A DNA stretch of 64,000 bases from Halorussus vallis (GCF_024138165.1 NZ_CP100000.1:3658001-3722000), one strand, 5' to 3'. Shown: positions 24,687-34,170, numbered from the stretch's first letter. Numbers and translations: made by a program. Notes: a model not told the origin generated them from the sequence alone.

Positions 24687-26113
24687 CCGAGGCTCCCCTC
24701 CATCTCGAGTTCGATGAGTCGGTTGAGTTCGACGGCGTACTCGATGGGCAGTTCCTCGGTGATGGGCTCGATGAACCCGGAGACGATCATCTGCTTGGCG
24801 TCGTCGTCGTCGAGTCCGCGACTCTGGAGGTAGAAGACGTCCTCGTCGCCGATCTTGCCGACGGTGGCTTCGTGGGCGACGTCGACGCGGCTCTCGTCGA
24901 TCTCCATGTACGGCATGGTGTCGGAGGTCGACTCGTTGTCGAACATCAGCGCGTCGCACTCGACGCTCGTGCTCGAATGCTCGGCACCTTCGGCGATGTG
25001 GACAAGGCCGCGGTAGTTAGTGCGGCCGCCGTCCTTGCTGATGGACTTCGACTCGATGGTCGAATTCGTCCGAGGCGCGTTGTGGTAGACCTTCGCGCCG
25101 GTGTCGATGTCTTGGCCTTCGCCCGCGAACGCGATACTGATGTGGTTCGCAGATGCGCCGCGACCCTTCAGAATCGAGCAGGGGTAGAGCATGGTGGCCT
25201 TCGAGCCCATCGAGCCCGAAACCCACTCCATGCGACCGCCCGAATCGACCAAGGCGCGCTTGGTGTTGAGGTTGAACGTGTTCTTCGACCAGTTCTGCAC
25301 CGTCGAGTACTGGACGTGAGCGTCCTCTTTCACGAACACCTCGACGCCACCCGAGTGCAGGTTGTGGGTGCCGTACTTGGGCGCGGAACAGCCCTCGATG
25401 TAGTGAACCTCGCTACCGGGTTCGGCGATGATGAGGGTGTGCTCGAACTGGCCCATACCCTCGGAGTTCATTCGGAAGTACGCCTGGACGGGCATCTCGA
25501 CCGTGACGTCCTCGGGGACGTAGACGAACGAGCCACCGCTCCAGACGGCACCGTGGAGCGCGGCGAACTTGTTGTCGCTCGGCGGGACGCACGAGGTCAT
25601 GAAGTGCTCTTTGACGAGCTCGGGGTGCTCCTGGACGGCCTCGTCCATGTTCATGAAGACGACGCCCTTCTCCTCCCACTGCTCCTGCATGTTCTGGTAG
25701 ACGACCTCGGACTCGTACTGAGCGCCCACGCCCGATAGCGCCTTGCGCTCTGCCTCGGGGATGCCGAGTTTCTCGAAGGTGTCCTGAATCTCCTCGGGGA
25801 GGTCGTCCCAGCTATCGGCGCCCTCGCGCTTGTCGACGTCGGGGCGGATGTACGGGACGATTTCCTCGACGTCCAACTGGGTGAGGTCGGGCTGACCCGG
25901 CCAGTCGGTCGGCATCGGCATGTTCTGGTAGTGCTCGAGTGCGCGGAGACGCCGCTGGAGCATCCACTCCGGTTCGTCCTTGTCCTCGCTGATGAGGCGG
26001 ACGACCTCTTCGGTCAGGCCCTTGCCGGACTTGACCGCGGAACGCTCTTCCTTCTTGAAGGAGAAACGCTCCTCGGTGTCGGTTTGCTTGAGATGGTCTT
26101 GGTCGGAACTCAT
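24683..26113 (-). CDS. sufB: Fe-S cluster assembly protein SufB
   Basis: The 476-residue scaffold protein of the SUF system assembles iron-sulfur clusters. A KGLTEEVVRLISEDKDEPEWML region is followed by a DLTQLDVEEIVPYIRP segment typical of SufB. The core beta-helix contains TSCVPPSDNKFAALHGAVWS and EGCSAPKYGTHNLH with conserved Cys, and the C-terminal region ends VELNRLIELEMEGSLG. It lies eight bases after sufC and overlaps sufD by four bases, so sufCBD is one operon under the promoter and operator near 27030-27077. Length and motifs are full. Confidence 0.93.
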   Translation of the reverse strand: MSSDQDHLKQTDTEERFSFKKEERSAVKSGKGLTEEVVRLISEDKDEPEWMLQRRLRALEHYQNMPMPTDWPGQPDLTQLDVEEIVPYIRPDVDKREGADSWDDLPEEIQDTFEKLGIPEAERKALSGVGAQYESEVVYQNMQEQWEEKGVVFMNMDEAVQEHPELVKEHFMTSCVPPSDNKFAALHGAVWSGGSFVYVPEDVTVEMPVQAYFRMNSEGMGQFEHTLIIAEPGSEVHYIEGCSAPKYGTHNLHSGGVEVFVKEDAHVQYSTVQNWSKNTFNLNTKRALVDSGGRMEWVSGSMGSKATMLYPCSILKGRGASANHISIAFAGEGQDIDTGAKVYHNAPRTNSTIESKSISKDGGRTNYRGLVHIAEGAEHSSTSVECDALMFDNESTSDTMPYMEIDESRVDVAHEATVGKIGDEDVFYLQSRGLDDDDAKQMIVSGFIEPITEELPIEYAVELNRLIELEMEGSLG

Positions 26114-26121
26114 GGTATCAC

Positions 26122-27027
26122 TTATGCGGTTTCGTAGGCTTCCTCGCGGACCCAGTCGTAGCCCTTGTCCTCGAGCTTCTCGGCGAGCGACGCGTCACCG
26201 CTCATCGCGATTTCGCCGTCGAGCATGACGTGGACGTGGTCGGGCTCGACGTAGTCGAGGATGCGCTGGTAGTGGGTGATCTGGAGGATGCCGGTGCCCT
26301 GCTCGTCGCGGAGGGCGTTGATGCCCTTCGAGACGTCCTGCAGGCGGTCGATGTCGAGGCCCGAGTCGATCTCGTCGAGCACGGCGACCGAGGGCTCCAG
26401 AATCGCGGCCTGGAGCACCTCGTTCTGCTTCTTCTCACCGCCGGAGAAGCCGGCGTTGAGGTAGCGCTGGGCGAACTTCTCGTCCATGTCGAGCTGTTCC
26501 ATCTTCTCGGAGAGGAGCTGCTGGAACTCGGCGACGCCGACCTCGCCCTCGTCGGCGGGGCCTTCCATCGGGCTGGTTTCGTAGCCCGACTCCTCCTCTT
26601 CCTCCTCGCCGTCCTCGTCCTCGAAGAGCTCTTCGCGCTCTTCGAGCTTGGCGTTGAGCGCCTGGCGGAGGAAGTTCGTCATCGTGACGCCCTCGATCTC
26701 GGCGGGGTACTGGAAGCCGAGGAAGATGCCGAGCGCCGCGCGCTCGTTCGGTTCGAGGTCGAGGAGGTTCCAGGTTCGCTTGTCCTCGGGAATCTCGAAG
26801 CCCTCGCCGAATTCGTCGTCCTCGAGGTGGATGAGCACCTCGCCGTCGGTCACTTCGTAGGCGGGGTGGCCGGCGATGATCTTCGCCGTCGTCGACTTCC
26901 CGCTTCCGTTCGGTCCCATCAGTGCGTGAATTTCGCCGGACTCCACTTCGAGGTCGACGCCGTTGAGAATCTTCTCGTCGGCTTCGACGACCTCCGCGTG
27001 GAGATTTTTGAGTTCGAGCGTTGCCAT
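26122..27027 (-). CDS. sufC: Fe-S cluster assembly ATPase SufC
   Basis: The 301-residue ABC-type ATPase drives the SufBD scaffold. Walker A is GPNGSGKST. The SufC-type signature is FSGGEKKQNEVLQAAI, followed by Walker B VAVLDEIDSGLD and a later conserved His in ITHYQRIL. An acidic insertion of about 30 residues, rich in Glu (DEDGEEEEEES), lies in the middle, typical of haloarchaeal variants. The start is ATG giving MATLELKN; an in-frame GTG four codons upstream would fall inside the operator and is rejected. It is the first gene of the suf operon. Confidence 0.93.
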   Translation of the reverse strand: MATLELKNLHAEVVEADEKILNGVDLEVESGEIHALMGPNGSGKSTTAKIIAGHPAYEVTDGEVLIHLEDDEFGEGFEIPEDKRTWNLLDLEPNERAALGIFLGFQYPAEIEGVTMTNFLRQALNAKLEEREELFEDEDGEEEEEESGYETSPMEGPADEGEVGVAEFQQLLSEKMEQLDMDEKFAQRYLNAGFSGGEKKQNEVLQAAILEPSVAVLDEIDSGLDIDRLQDVSKGINALRDEQGTGILQITHYQRILDYVEPDHVHVMLDGEIAMSGDASLAEKLEDKGYDWVREEAYETA

Positions 27028-27029
27028 TG

Positions 27030-27043
27030 TTAGGTTCACCTAA
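27030..27043 (-). promoter_or_regulatory. TTAGGT/ACCTAA operator at the suf operon start
   Basis: The inverted repeat TTAGGT-TC-ACCTAA lies only three bases upstream of the sufC ATG. It matches the TTAGG/CCTAA style of haloarchaeal DtxR-family iron regulators (Idr/SirR). Given the short DtxR regulator 4 kb away, iron control of suf is likely. Confidence 0.65.
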
Positions 27044-27370
27044 GTCGTTCGGAGAAAGGGGTGTCCGACCCATAATGCTTTCGCATTCCCGCGTAATTGC
27101 TTTCCCCGGACGGAAAATAAATTTCCCGAATGGGAAACTCTCTCGGGGGAGACGCCCTCGTCGAGACGGCGACGGTCCGGTCCTCGAAAGGCGCGTATTC
27201 GGGTCGCCGAGCGAACTACGCCGTCATTTTCCGCCCGCGTTCGCGGCGGCCGCGGCCGCCGCGAACGCGGGCCGACGACGAGGCAGGTCCAGCCTCTCCG
27301 CCGTCTTCGATTTCGATTCCGAGTCGACGTCTCCGACCCGGGCCGAACCCGGCGCCACCCCGGCCGACGC
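27044..27370. other. Intergenic region between sufC and polB
   Basis: A 327-base spacer. It holds a TATA-like CATTATG at 27071-27077 for suf. It also holds two TTTCC-type inverted repeats (27101-27116 TTTCC-CCGGAC-GGAAA; 27122-27137 TTTCCC-GAAT-GGGAAA), and the 40-bp palindrome listed separately. The rest shows no coding signal. Confidence 0.6.
27233..27272 (-). terminator. 40-bp perfect palindrome, probable polB terminator
   Basis: Zero-loop palindrome with 20-bp arms, running 27233-27272, left arm starting GCCCGCGTTCGCGGC. It lies about 98 bases beyond the polB stop on the minus strand, and also upstream of suf. It is among the longest perfect palindromes in the window. Confidence 0.55.
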
Positions 27371-30106
27371 TCAGACGAAGCTACCGAGTCCGGTCTGCTC
27401 CTGTCCGGACTTCACCTCGTCCCACGAGATGTCGAGCGCTTCGAGGATGCGCTCGATGGGGCCCTGGAGCGTCTTGTCGAGCATCTTGTCCCAGTCGACT
27501 TCGAACTCCTCGGGCACCTGGTCGGCGAACTCGAAGCAGATGACGTCGGGTTCTTTCTTGAACTCGCGGTAGAGCCGGTCGGCGGTGGAGTTGCCGCTCG
27601 GGTCGAACCCCTCCTCGGTCTCCATGCGCTGCCAGAAGTCCGGGTGAACGGTGTCGAGGTAGAGACGCTTGGGCTTGCTCCCGCGCTGGAAGTTCGTCCC
27701 GAGCATGAGGTTGGCGTACTTCGCGCCCCGGACCTGCGCGGTCGCGGTGTCGTAGGCGTCGAGTCGCTTGCCGATGCCGCCGGGGATGCCCACGTCGTCG
27801 AGGTCGACGTTCCCCGCCTGGAAGTCCTCGATGATGTCGTGGACGTAGTCTTTCACGTCGTCCAGGTCTTCACCGTGGACGATCATGTCGATAACCTGCT
27901 TCTGGACCTTCTTCGTGATGGGCGCGATGTCGCTTCGCTTGTACTCGAAGCCGGTGATGTCGATGTCGTCGACGTCCTTGCCCTCCTTCCAGACGATGTG
28001 GCCGGCGTAGCGCTTCTTGGTGCCGGCCTGGAAGAACCGTCTGTATAGCTTCTCGAACTCGATCTGGAAGCGGTGGTTCTCGGCGTTGAGTTCCGAGAGC
28101 GCGAACTCGTCGTAGGCGTCGTTGATGCCCGCTTCGATCTCGAACGACTGCTCGATGGCCTCCTCCTTCGAGACGTCAGCGCCGAGTTCGAGCATGACCG
28201 AGTCGGTGTCCCCGTAGGCCACCTCGTAGCCGAGTCCGCTCGCAGTTTCGTCGGTGTACTCGATGACCTCGCGCCCCGTCGCCGTGATGGCGGCGCCCAT
28301 CTCCTTGTCGTAGAGGCGGAACCGCTCCCAGCCCAGCACGCCGTACAGCGAGTTCATGATGACCTTCACCGCCGCCTGCTGGCGGTCGAACCGCTCGTAC
28401 TCGGTGGTTCCGGGGTCGCGCTCGTTCCGGAGCGCCTTCTTCTGTTCGCGCTCCTCCAGCGTCTCGTCGATGATCTTCCGGATGATGCCGTCGGGCTGTT
28501 TGCGGAAGTGGGTGCCGTTGGGCGCGACGTAGGCCTCGCCGTCGTACTCGTCGGGGTCGACCTTCGTCTCGGGCGAGGCGTTGATGGTCGTCATCGACAT
28601 CGGGTAGAGGCTCTTGAGGTCGAGCACCGTGACGTTCTCCCGGACGCCCGTGATGGGTTCGAACACCGCGCCGCCCTCGTAGTCCTCGCTCTCCTGTTGC
28701 CCTTTCGAGGGGAGCGCGAACCGGCCGTGGGCCTTGTGGAGGACGTAGACGTCCACCGCGTCGCCGGGCGTGGTCGCATCTTCGAGTTTACAACCGACGA
28801 ACGAGGCGACCTCCTTCCAGAAGGAGACGATGTCCTGCTTTCGGTCGAGAACGACGCAGAGTTCGACGTCCCGGAGGTTGTACTCCAGCAGGCGCTCGGG
28901 GTCGTCCTCCCAGAGGTCGCCGATGTCGCCGGCGTAGCGCTCTTTGCCGACGCCGAGTTCGACCTCGCCCACCGCGTCGAGACGGTAGGAGTCGAGTTCG
29001 CTGAACTGCGTCCGCTTGTAGGCGTACAGCAAGTCGAAGACGACCCGGCCCTTCACCGTCGGGCCGCCCCAATCGGAGCGCCAGACCTCGTTCACGCGCG
29101 AGAGCCGGTCCGAGTCGAGGTCGTACTCGTGGGGGCCGGCGAGTTCGTCGAGTCGGTCGAGGAAGTACGGCGCGTCGAAGTCCTCGAAGTTCCACCCGGT
29201 CAAGATGTCCGGGTCGGTCTCCTCGATGTAATCGAGGAACGCCGCGAGCATCTCGCGCTCGTCGCCGAACGCCCGGACGTCGACCTCGATGTCCTCGATG
29301 GGGTCGTAACCCGGCAGCGACGACGGAATCTCGCCCTCGCCGTCGGGCGCCTCGTAGAGCCAGGCAACGTACTCGTCGCGGTAGGAGTCGAAGCTGGTGA
29401 GACAGATGATGGGCTCCTCGCCGTCCTCGGGGAAGCCCGACCGGTCGTCGACCTCGATGTCGAAGTAGTTGACCCGGGGGCTGGCGTCGACGTCGACGGT
29501 CGCAAGTTCGTCGGTTTCGTCGTGGAAGTGGAGGACGCCCTCGTCGTCGCGGCGCTCGGGGATGCGGATGCCGCTCTTTACGTCCTTGTCGATGAGGAAG
29601 CGGTTGGGGAAGAGGATGTCGGCCTCGTAGTGGTCGAAGTTCTCGCGGACGTTCCCGACGTCCCGCGGAGTCCGGCCGAATATCTTCGTGAGCTTCTCGC
29701 CCCGGATGCTCTCATAGGGCTCGCCGTTCTCGTCGGTCGTCCGGCTTCCGGTGAGCGAGTCGAACTGCTCTTCGGGCGGGCCGTCCAGCGAGGCCGTCGG
29801 CGCGTAGAAGTACGGCTTGAAGCCGTGCACCTTGACGTGTTCGAGTTCGTTCTCGGGCGTGCGACCGAACACGTGGACGACTGGTCGCTCGTCGTCGCCC
29901 GACCCTTCGACGGTGTAGTCGACCTGGATGACCGCGAGTTCGACCGTCCCGTCGGCTTCGGGGAGCCAGTCGGCGTCGTCGACGACTGCGTCCGCGCGCT
30001 GGGGGTCGCTCCCGGCGACGGCGCGAGCCTCGGCCGCGACGTCGCGGTCGCTGTCACCCCCGCCGGAGAAATCGGTCAGTTTGGCGTCTGACCCCGTGTT
30101 ACTCAT
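27371..30106 (-). CDS. polB: B-family DNA polymerase, replicative
   Basis: The 911-residue enzyme is the archaeal family-B replicative DNA polymerase. The 3'-5' exonuclease motifs appear in order as NYFDIEVDD (Exo I), GWNFEDFDAPY (Exo II) and YNLRDV (Exo III). The polymerase motifs are DLKSLYPM (A), KVIMNSLYGVLG (B) and YGDTDSVMLEL (C). The C-terminus ends QTGLGSFV, a PCNA-interaction (PIP) box. No intein interrupts any motif. A possible upstream extension of the frame is not conserved coding sequence; the ATG giving MSNTGSD is chosen. No neighbour in the same operon; the hairpin downstream suits a terminator. Confidence 0.95.
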   Translation of the reverse strand: MSNTGSDAKLTDFSGGGDSDRDVAAEARAVAGSDPQRADAVVDDADWLPEADGTVELAVIQVDYTVEGSGDDERPVVHVFGRTPENELEHVKVHGFKPYFYAPTASLDGPPEEQFDSLTGSRTTDENGEPYESIRGEKLTKIFGRTPRDVGNVRENFDHYEADILFPNRFLIDKDVKSGIRIPERRDDEGVLHFHDETDELATVDVDASPRVNYFDIEVDDRSGFPEDGEEPIICLTSFDSYRDEYVAWLYEAPDGEGEIPSSLPGYDPIEDIEVDVRAFGDEREMLAAFLDYIEETDPDILTGWNFEDFDAPYFLDRLDELAGPHEYDLDSDRLSRVNEVWRSDWGGPTVKGRVVFDLLYAYKRTQFSELDSYRLDAVGEVELGVGKERYAGDIGDLWEDDPERLLEYNLRDVELCVVLDRKQDIVSFWKEVASFVGCKLEDATTPGDAVDVYVLHKAHGRFALPSKGQQESEDYEGGAVFEPITGVRENVTVLDLKSLYPMSMTTINASPETKVDPDEYDGEAYVAPNGTHFRKQPDGIIRKIIDETLEEREQKKALRNERDPGTTEYERFDRQQAAVKVIMNSLYGVLGWERFRLYDKEMGAAITATGREVIEYTDETASGLGYEVAYGDTDSVMLELGADVSKEEAIEQSFEIEAGINDAYDEFALSELNAENHRFQIEFEKLYRRFFQAGTKKRYAGHIVWKEGKDVDDIDITGFEYKRSDIAPITKKVQKQVIDMIVHGEDLDDVKDYVHDIIEDFQAGNVDLDDVGIPGGIGKRLDAYDTATAQVRGAKYANLMLGTNFQRGSKPKRLYLDTVHPDFWQRMETEEGFDPSGNSTADRLYREFKKEPDVICFEFADQVPEEFEVDWDKMLDKTLQGPIERILEALDISWDEVKSGQEQTGLGSFV

Positions 30107-30165
30107 GTAATCGAGCTTTGGCGCTTTGGGGTAAAAACCCTCCCCTTCGCCGACCCGACCCCGGG

Positions 30166-30175
30166 TTTCCGGAAA
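30166..30175. promoter_or_regulatory. TTTCCGGAAA palindrome between polB and the small gene
   Basis: A perfect 10-bp palindrome sits 60-69 bases upstream of the polB start on one side and about 20 bases upstream of the TATA box of the next gene on the other. It matches motifs at 7698, 7733, 27101 and 27122. Confidence 0.4.
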
Positions 30176-30194
30176 GGTTTGCCGCATGGAAAGA

Positions 30195-30202
30195 CATATA
30201 AT
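30195..30202 (+). promoter_or_regulatory. TATA box before the 65-residue gene
   Basis: CATATAAT element about 38 bases upstream of the ATG at 30236, with a GAGGTGA ribosome-binding sequence at 30225-30231 between them. This Shine-Dalgarno makes 30236 the likely start over an ATG at 30218. Confidence 0.6.
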
Positions 30203-30235
30203 GTGATAACACATACCATGGTCCGAGGTGACGCA

Positions 30236-30430
30236 ATGTCCGACCACGCCAACCCCGGTGACGAGCTTGACAGTGCGGAAGCGGCGCTTCCCGAAGCGGA
30301 CGAGGAGGCGGAGACGGAGAACGCCGTCGAGGCGTACGAGACGGAGGACGGGGTCGTATTCTACGACGCCCAGAATCCGCTGGCGTGGGTGAAGGCGACG
30401 AGCGCGCTCACGCTGAAAGAGCAGGCGTAA
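30236..30430 (+). CDS. Small acidic haloarchaeal protein, DUF7331-like
   Basis: The 64-residue protein starts MSDHANPGDE after a GAGGTGA ribosome-binding site. It is acidic, with the conserved core VEAYETEDGVVFYDAQNPLA, which I recall as the DUF7331 family, and an alpha-helical end. No membrane segment is present. Many haloarchaea have a copy near polB or elsewhere. Function is unknown, and no motif suggests enzymatic activity. Confidence 0.7.
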   Translation: MSDHANPGDELDSAEAALPEADEEAETENAVEAYETEDGVVFYDAQNPLAWVKATSALTLKEQA

Positions 30431-30539
30431 CTCGCCGCGCGCCGGCCCGCGAGCGCGACCGTCGCGCCGGACGACCGACTTCGAACGGACGTCACGAACA
30501 TCGAACGCTTTTTTCCCGTGCCTCGCGGAGGACTCGACA

Positions 30540-30884
30540 GTGCTGCCCGACGACCGAGCGCCCGAGGAGGCCGAGGCCGAACAGCGCGGGACCGACCTCA
30601 TCCCGGACGACCCGGGCGAGCGGTTTCGGGAGAGCGACGACGAGACGCTCGGCCTCGAAGTGCCGAGCGTGCCGGAGTTCTCGGCCGACGACGCCGACCC
30701 CGAACTCCGCCGGCAGTTCTGGTCGCTCGTGTTGCTGTTCAACGTCGCGCTGTTCGGAATGAGCCTCGGACTGATGCTCGTGGGCTTCGAGGGCCGCCTG
30801 AAAGTCGGCGGGGCCATCTTTCTGGTCGGCCTCGTCGCCTTCCTCCGCGGGCTACGAGGCTACCGCAAAGTGAACGAGGACTGA
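30540..30884 (+). CDS. Small two-helix membrane protein with acidic N-terminus
   Basis: This 114-residue protein starts with a GTG and has an acidic soluble N-terminus (about residues 1-57). A hydrophobic segment FWSLVLLFNVALFGMSLGL follows, then a second one (VGGAIFLVGLVAFLRGL). A basic C-terminus ends in RKVNED. It resembles a haloarchaeal family of small membrane proteins of unknown function. The neighbour 66 bases downstream may be in the same unit. Confidence 0.65.
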   Translation: MLPDDRAPEEAEAEQRGTDLIPDDPGERFRESDDETLGLEVPSVPEFSADDADPELRRQFWSLVLLFNVALFGMSLGLMLVGFEGRLKVGGAIFLVGLVAFLRGLRGYRKVNED

Positions 30885-30950
30885 CGGTGCGCGGCACGCC
30901 GTCGGCCACCGGTCGCAAGGGCTAACCGCCAACGGCCTCAACGCCCGACC

Positions 30951-31454
30951 ATGCGCACCGTCCGGGACGAAGACGGCACCGTCTACCTGCTCGTGAAGCG
31001 GTCGGGCGACTCCAGCAGGGTCCGGAACCCCGAAACCGGCGAGGAGACGTACCGCGACAACGCCGACCTCGAACCGGCGGAAGGCGTCTCGGCGCTCGAG
31101 ACGGCCGCGACGGCCGTCCCGGATTCCGTCCGTCGACTCCTCACCGCCGTTCGCGACGAGCGCGGCCTCGGACTGCTCCTCGAACTCGACGGCCGCGGCC
31201 CGCTCTCCGTCCGATACCTGCTCGACGCGACCGACCTCTGCGAGAGCGACTTGCTCGGGACGCTCACCGAGTTCCGGGCGGCGGGGTTGATCGAAGAAGC
31301 GGACGTCGCCGGCGAACGCGGTTACGCGACGACCGACAGCGCCGCCTCGGCACTGTCGGTCGTTCGTGGGTCGGTCGCGTCGCCCGCATCGCCTGCGTCT
31401 GCAGACCCAGGCGATGCGGGTGACGCGGCCAGCGAAAACGACGAAGGCGACTGA
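30951..31454 (+). CDS. Winged-helix-like haloarchaeal regulator
   Basis: The 167-residue protein opens with a strand-rich part (MRTVRDEDGTVYLLVKRSGD) containing a PETGEETYRDN stretch. A helix-turn-helix-like region follows (LLELDGRGPLSVRYLLDATDL, then LLGTLTEFRAAGLIEEADV). The tail is Ala/Ser/Pro/Asp-rich. A winged-helix fold is inferred from pattern. A 38-bp near-perfect palindrome falls inside the tail coding sequence (31383-31420). Target and ligand are unknown. Confidence 0.6.
   Translation: MRTVRDEDGTVYLLVKRSGDSSRVRNPETGEETYRDNADLEPAEGVSALETAATAVPDSVRRLLTAVRDERGLGLLLELDGRGPLSVRYLLDATDLCESDLLGTLTEFRAAGLIEEADVAGERGYATTDSAASALSVVRGSVASPASPASADPGDAGDAASENDEGD
31383..31420. repeat. 38-bp near-perfect palindrome inside a coding sequence
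   Basis: CCCGCATCGCCTG and its complement CAGGCGATGCGGG flank a central GTCTGCAGAC palindrome, with a single mismatch pair overall. It encodes the Ala/Ser/Pro/Asp-rich tail of the 30951-31454 gene. Long inverted repeats inside genes are rare; it may be a terminator lying within the 3' end of the gene. Confidence 0.7.
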
Positions 31455-31503
31455 TTCCGACTGGCGACGTACCGCGACGACGGTAACGTACTACAACGAC
31501 GGG

Positions 31504-34170
31504 TCAGTCGGCCGCTTCGAGGAGCGCGTCCCGGCGCTCGACCTGCGAGCGGTTCGTCACCGAGTTCTTCTCGACCCACACCACGTCGTCGGCCGCCCCG
31601 ACCAGTTCGTCGTCGTGGCTCACGACCACGATCTGTTCGACGCCCAACTCGCGCATCGACTCGACGAGTTCGACCAACTGGGAGACGTGGCCCGAATCGA
31701 GGAACACCGTCGGCTCGTCCAGTATCAGCGGCGGCATCGGCGCCGACCCGTCGATGCCCTCCGCGAGGAGCCGGTAGATGGCACACCGCAGACTGAGGTT
31801 GAACAGCGCGCGCTCGCCGCCCGAGAGCTGTTCGGGGTCGAGCGGTTCGCCGTCCTTCTGGTAGACGGTGAGTTCGTACTCGCCGTCGAGTTCGATGCGC
31901 GCGTACGAGTCGTTCTGGTAGACGAGGTCGAACACCTCGTTCAGCATCTCTTCTAAGCTCTCGACGTTGCGCTGGCGGAGCTCCGCCCGGAGGTCGCCGT
32001 ACATCCCCTCCAGTGACTCGGTTTCCTCGTGGAGTGATTCGAGGGCGTCGACCTTCTCGCAGATTCCGTCGCGACGGTCTCGGAGATCTTCGAGTTCCTG
32101 AATCTCGGACTTCACCCCGCCGATTCGGTCGATGAGTTCGTCGCGGTTCTCCCGGAGTTGCTCCAGTTTCGCGTCGACCCGCTCGATGTAGTTCTCGGCG
32201 CGCTCCCTGTCCTCGCGGGCGGTCTGGACCTTCTGTTCGTCGTAGGACTCGCGCAGTTCGGCCCGCCGGTCGCGCTTCTCGGCGAGGCGCTCGCGGCGCT
32301 GGTCGTTCATCTCTTCGAGGTGAGCGCGCTTCTCGCGGTGGCGCTCGACCTCGTCCTCGGCGTCTTCGACCTTCCGCCGGAGGGTCCGAATCGATTCGAC
32401 GCGTTCGCGCTCGTCGGCCACCGCCTCGCGCTCGGCCTCCAGTTCTTTGACACGCTCGCGGTGGTCGTCGGCCTTCTCTCTGAGTTCCTCGGCGGCCTCG
32501 CGCTTATCGTCGACCTCCGATTGAAGTTCGTCTGCTTCGGCACGGAGTTCCTCGGCCTCCTCGCGCTTCTCGACGACGGTCGCTTCCCTGTCCTCGACCG
32601 ACTCCTCGGCCAGTTCCCGGTTCTCGCACAAGCGCGCGACCTCGCTCTCGGCGTCGGCGAGCGCCTGGGCCCGCTCGACCGCCTCGGCGGCGGCGTCCCG
32701 CTCCTCGCGGAGGTCGTCGAGTTCCGCCTCCAGTTCCGCGACGCGCTCGCGGTCGTCGGCCAGCGTGTCGACGTGCGGGGAGTCCTCGACCGACTGACCG
32801 CACTCGGGGCACTTGCCCTCTTCGAGCAGTCGCTCGGCCTCGGCCACACTATCGCGGGCGCTCTGGAGGTCGGCCTTCACGTCCTGGATACGGGTTCGCA
32901 ACTCCTCGCGCTTCTCGCGGCGGTCTTCGAGGGCCGCCTCGGCCTCGCCGAACTCGACCGAGGCGTCGGCGAACTTCTCGCGCTCGACCTCGATGTCCTC
33001 GTCCAGTCGCTCCAGTTTCTCGCGTCGGTTTCGGAGGTCGGCTTCGACCTCGTCGGCCTCGGTTTCGAGTTTCTCGGCGCGCTCGCGCTTCTCGGTCGCC
33101 TGCCGCTCGAAGTCGTCGGCCCGCTGGCTCAGGTTGTCGGCCTGATTGCCGAACATCTGGGCCTTCGTCTTCGCGTCGCTCAGTTCCCCTTCGAGTTCGT
33201 CGTCGGCCTCGCTCAGTTCGGCCAGCCTGTCTTCGACGGCCGACTCGGTCGCCGAATCGACGTCGGTGTCGGCGAGCAGCGCGTCGATTTCCGCCTCCAG
33301 TTCGTCGGTTCGCTCGCGGAGTTCCTTGATTCGCTCGCGGTGTTCGGTCCGCTCTTGTTCGGTTTCGCCGATTTCGGCCTGAAGCTCCTCGACGTCCTCG
33401 TCCAGGGAATCGAGTTCCTCGCGCTTAGCCTCGTAGGAGTCGAGCACGTCGACAGCCTGGTCGCGGGTCTGTTCGGCGGTCGCGCGCTGTTCCTCGAAGT
33501 GCTCGATCTCCTCCTCGGCCTGGCTCCGCTTCGATTCGAGGTCGTTGAGCCGCCCGTGGAGGTTCTGGGCCTCCTTGTCCGCTATCTGGTTCTCGATGTT
33601 CGAGAGGCCCCCGCGTTTGTCGTCCAGCACGCTCTTGACCCCGAGGCGGGCGTCGCTGGCGCGCTCGCGGTACTCCTCCAGTTTACCGAGTTGGAGGAGG
33701 TCGTCGATCATGTCCTGGCGCTGGGCCGGGGTCGCGTTGATGAGTTTGTTAACCTCGCCCTGCCGGACGTAGGCACAGTTGACGAACGCCTCCGAGTCCA
33801 TTCGGAGGAGTTTCGCGATCTCTCGGCGGACGTCTCGGGCACCCTCGACGGTGTCCTCGGGCGTTTCGAGGACGCATTTGGCGGTGACCGCGCGTTCGCC
33901 GGTCGCGCGAATCCTGCGGTGGACGCGGTAGGAGCCGCCACCGTGGGCGAACCAGAGTTCGACCTCGGCGTCCTCCGCACCGATGGTCACCACGTCGTCG
34001 AGCGTCTTGTCGAGGGCTTTCGCGCCGTAGAGCGCGAAGAAGCACGCCTCTAACAGCGAGGACTTCCCGCTGCCGTTGAGGCCGTGGATGACCGTCACGC
34101 CGGCGTCGAGTTCCAGGTCGGCGTCGGCGTAGCACTTGAAGTTCTGCAGGCGGATGCGCTCGAACCTCAC
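31504..34170 (-). CDS. rad50: DNA double-strand break repair ATPase Rad50
   Basis: The 888-residue SMC-like ATPase has Walker [14 protein letters not shown] at its N-terminus, a long antiparallel coiled coil rich in Glu/Arg, and the zinc hook CPECGQ at about residues 451-456. The coiled coil returns to a C-terminal half with the signature [14 protein letters not shown] and Walker [14 protein letters not shown]. It works with Mre11 in processing double-strand breaks. Its GTG start overlaps the mre11 stop (GTGA). Length is typical for archaeal Rad50. Confidence 0.93.
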   Translation of the reverse strand: MRFERIRLQNFKCYADADLELDAGVTVIHGLNGSGKSSLLEACFFALYGAKALDKTLDDVVTIGAEDAEVELWFAHGGGSYRVHRRIRATGERAVTAKCVLETPEDTVEGARDVRREIAKLLRMDSEAFVNCAYVRQGEVNKLINATPAQRQDMIDDLLQLGKLEEYRERASDARLGVKSVLDDKRGGLSNIENQIADKEAQNLHGRLNDLESKRSQAEEEIEHFEEQRATAEQTRDQAVDVLDSYEAKREELDSLDEDVEELQAEIGETEQERTEHRERIKELRERTDELEAEIDALLADTDVDSATESAVEDRLAELSEADDELEGELSDAKTKAQMFGNQADNLSQRADDFERQATEKRERAEKLETEADEVEADLRNRREKLERLDEDIEVEREKFADASVEFGEAEAALEDRREKREELRTRIQDVKADLQSARDSVAEAERLLEEGKCPECGQSVEDSPHVDTLADDRERVAELEAELDDLREERDAAAEAVERAQALADAESEVARLCENRELAEESVEDREATVVEKREEAEELRAEADELQSEVDDKREAAEELREKADDHRERVKELEAEREAVADERERVESIRTLRRKVEDAEDEVERHREKRAHLEEMNDQRRERLAEKRDRRAELRESYDEQKVQTAREDRERAENYIERVDAKLEQLRENRDELIDRIGGVKSEIQELEDLRDRRDGICEKVDALESLHEETESLEGMYGDLRAELRQRNVESLEEMLNEVFDLVYQNDSYARIELDGEYELTVYQKDGEPLDPEQLSGGERALFNLSLRCAIYRLLAEGIDGSAPMPPLILDEPTVFLDSGHVSQLVELVESMRELGVEQIVVVSHDDELVGAADDVVWVEKNSVTNRSQVERRDALLEAAD

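Noticed and set aside
27371-30817. A much longer polB reading frame with a 237-residue N-terminal extension
   Set aside because: The extra part runs opposite to two real genes, is Arg/Ser-rich without polymerase similarity, and the ATG at 30106 starts the typical haloarchaeal polymerase.
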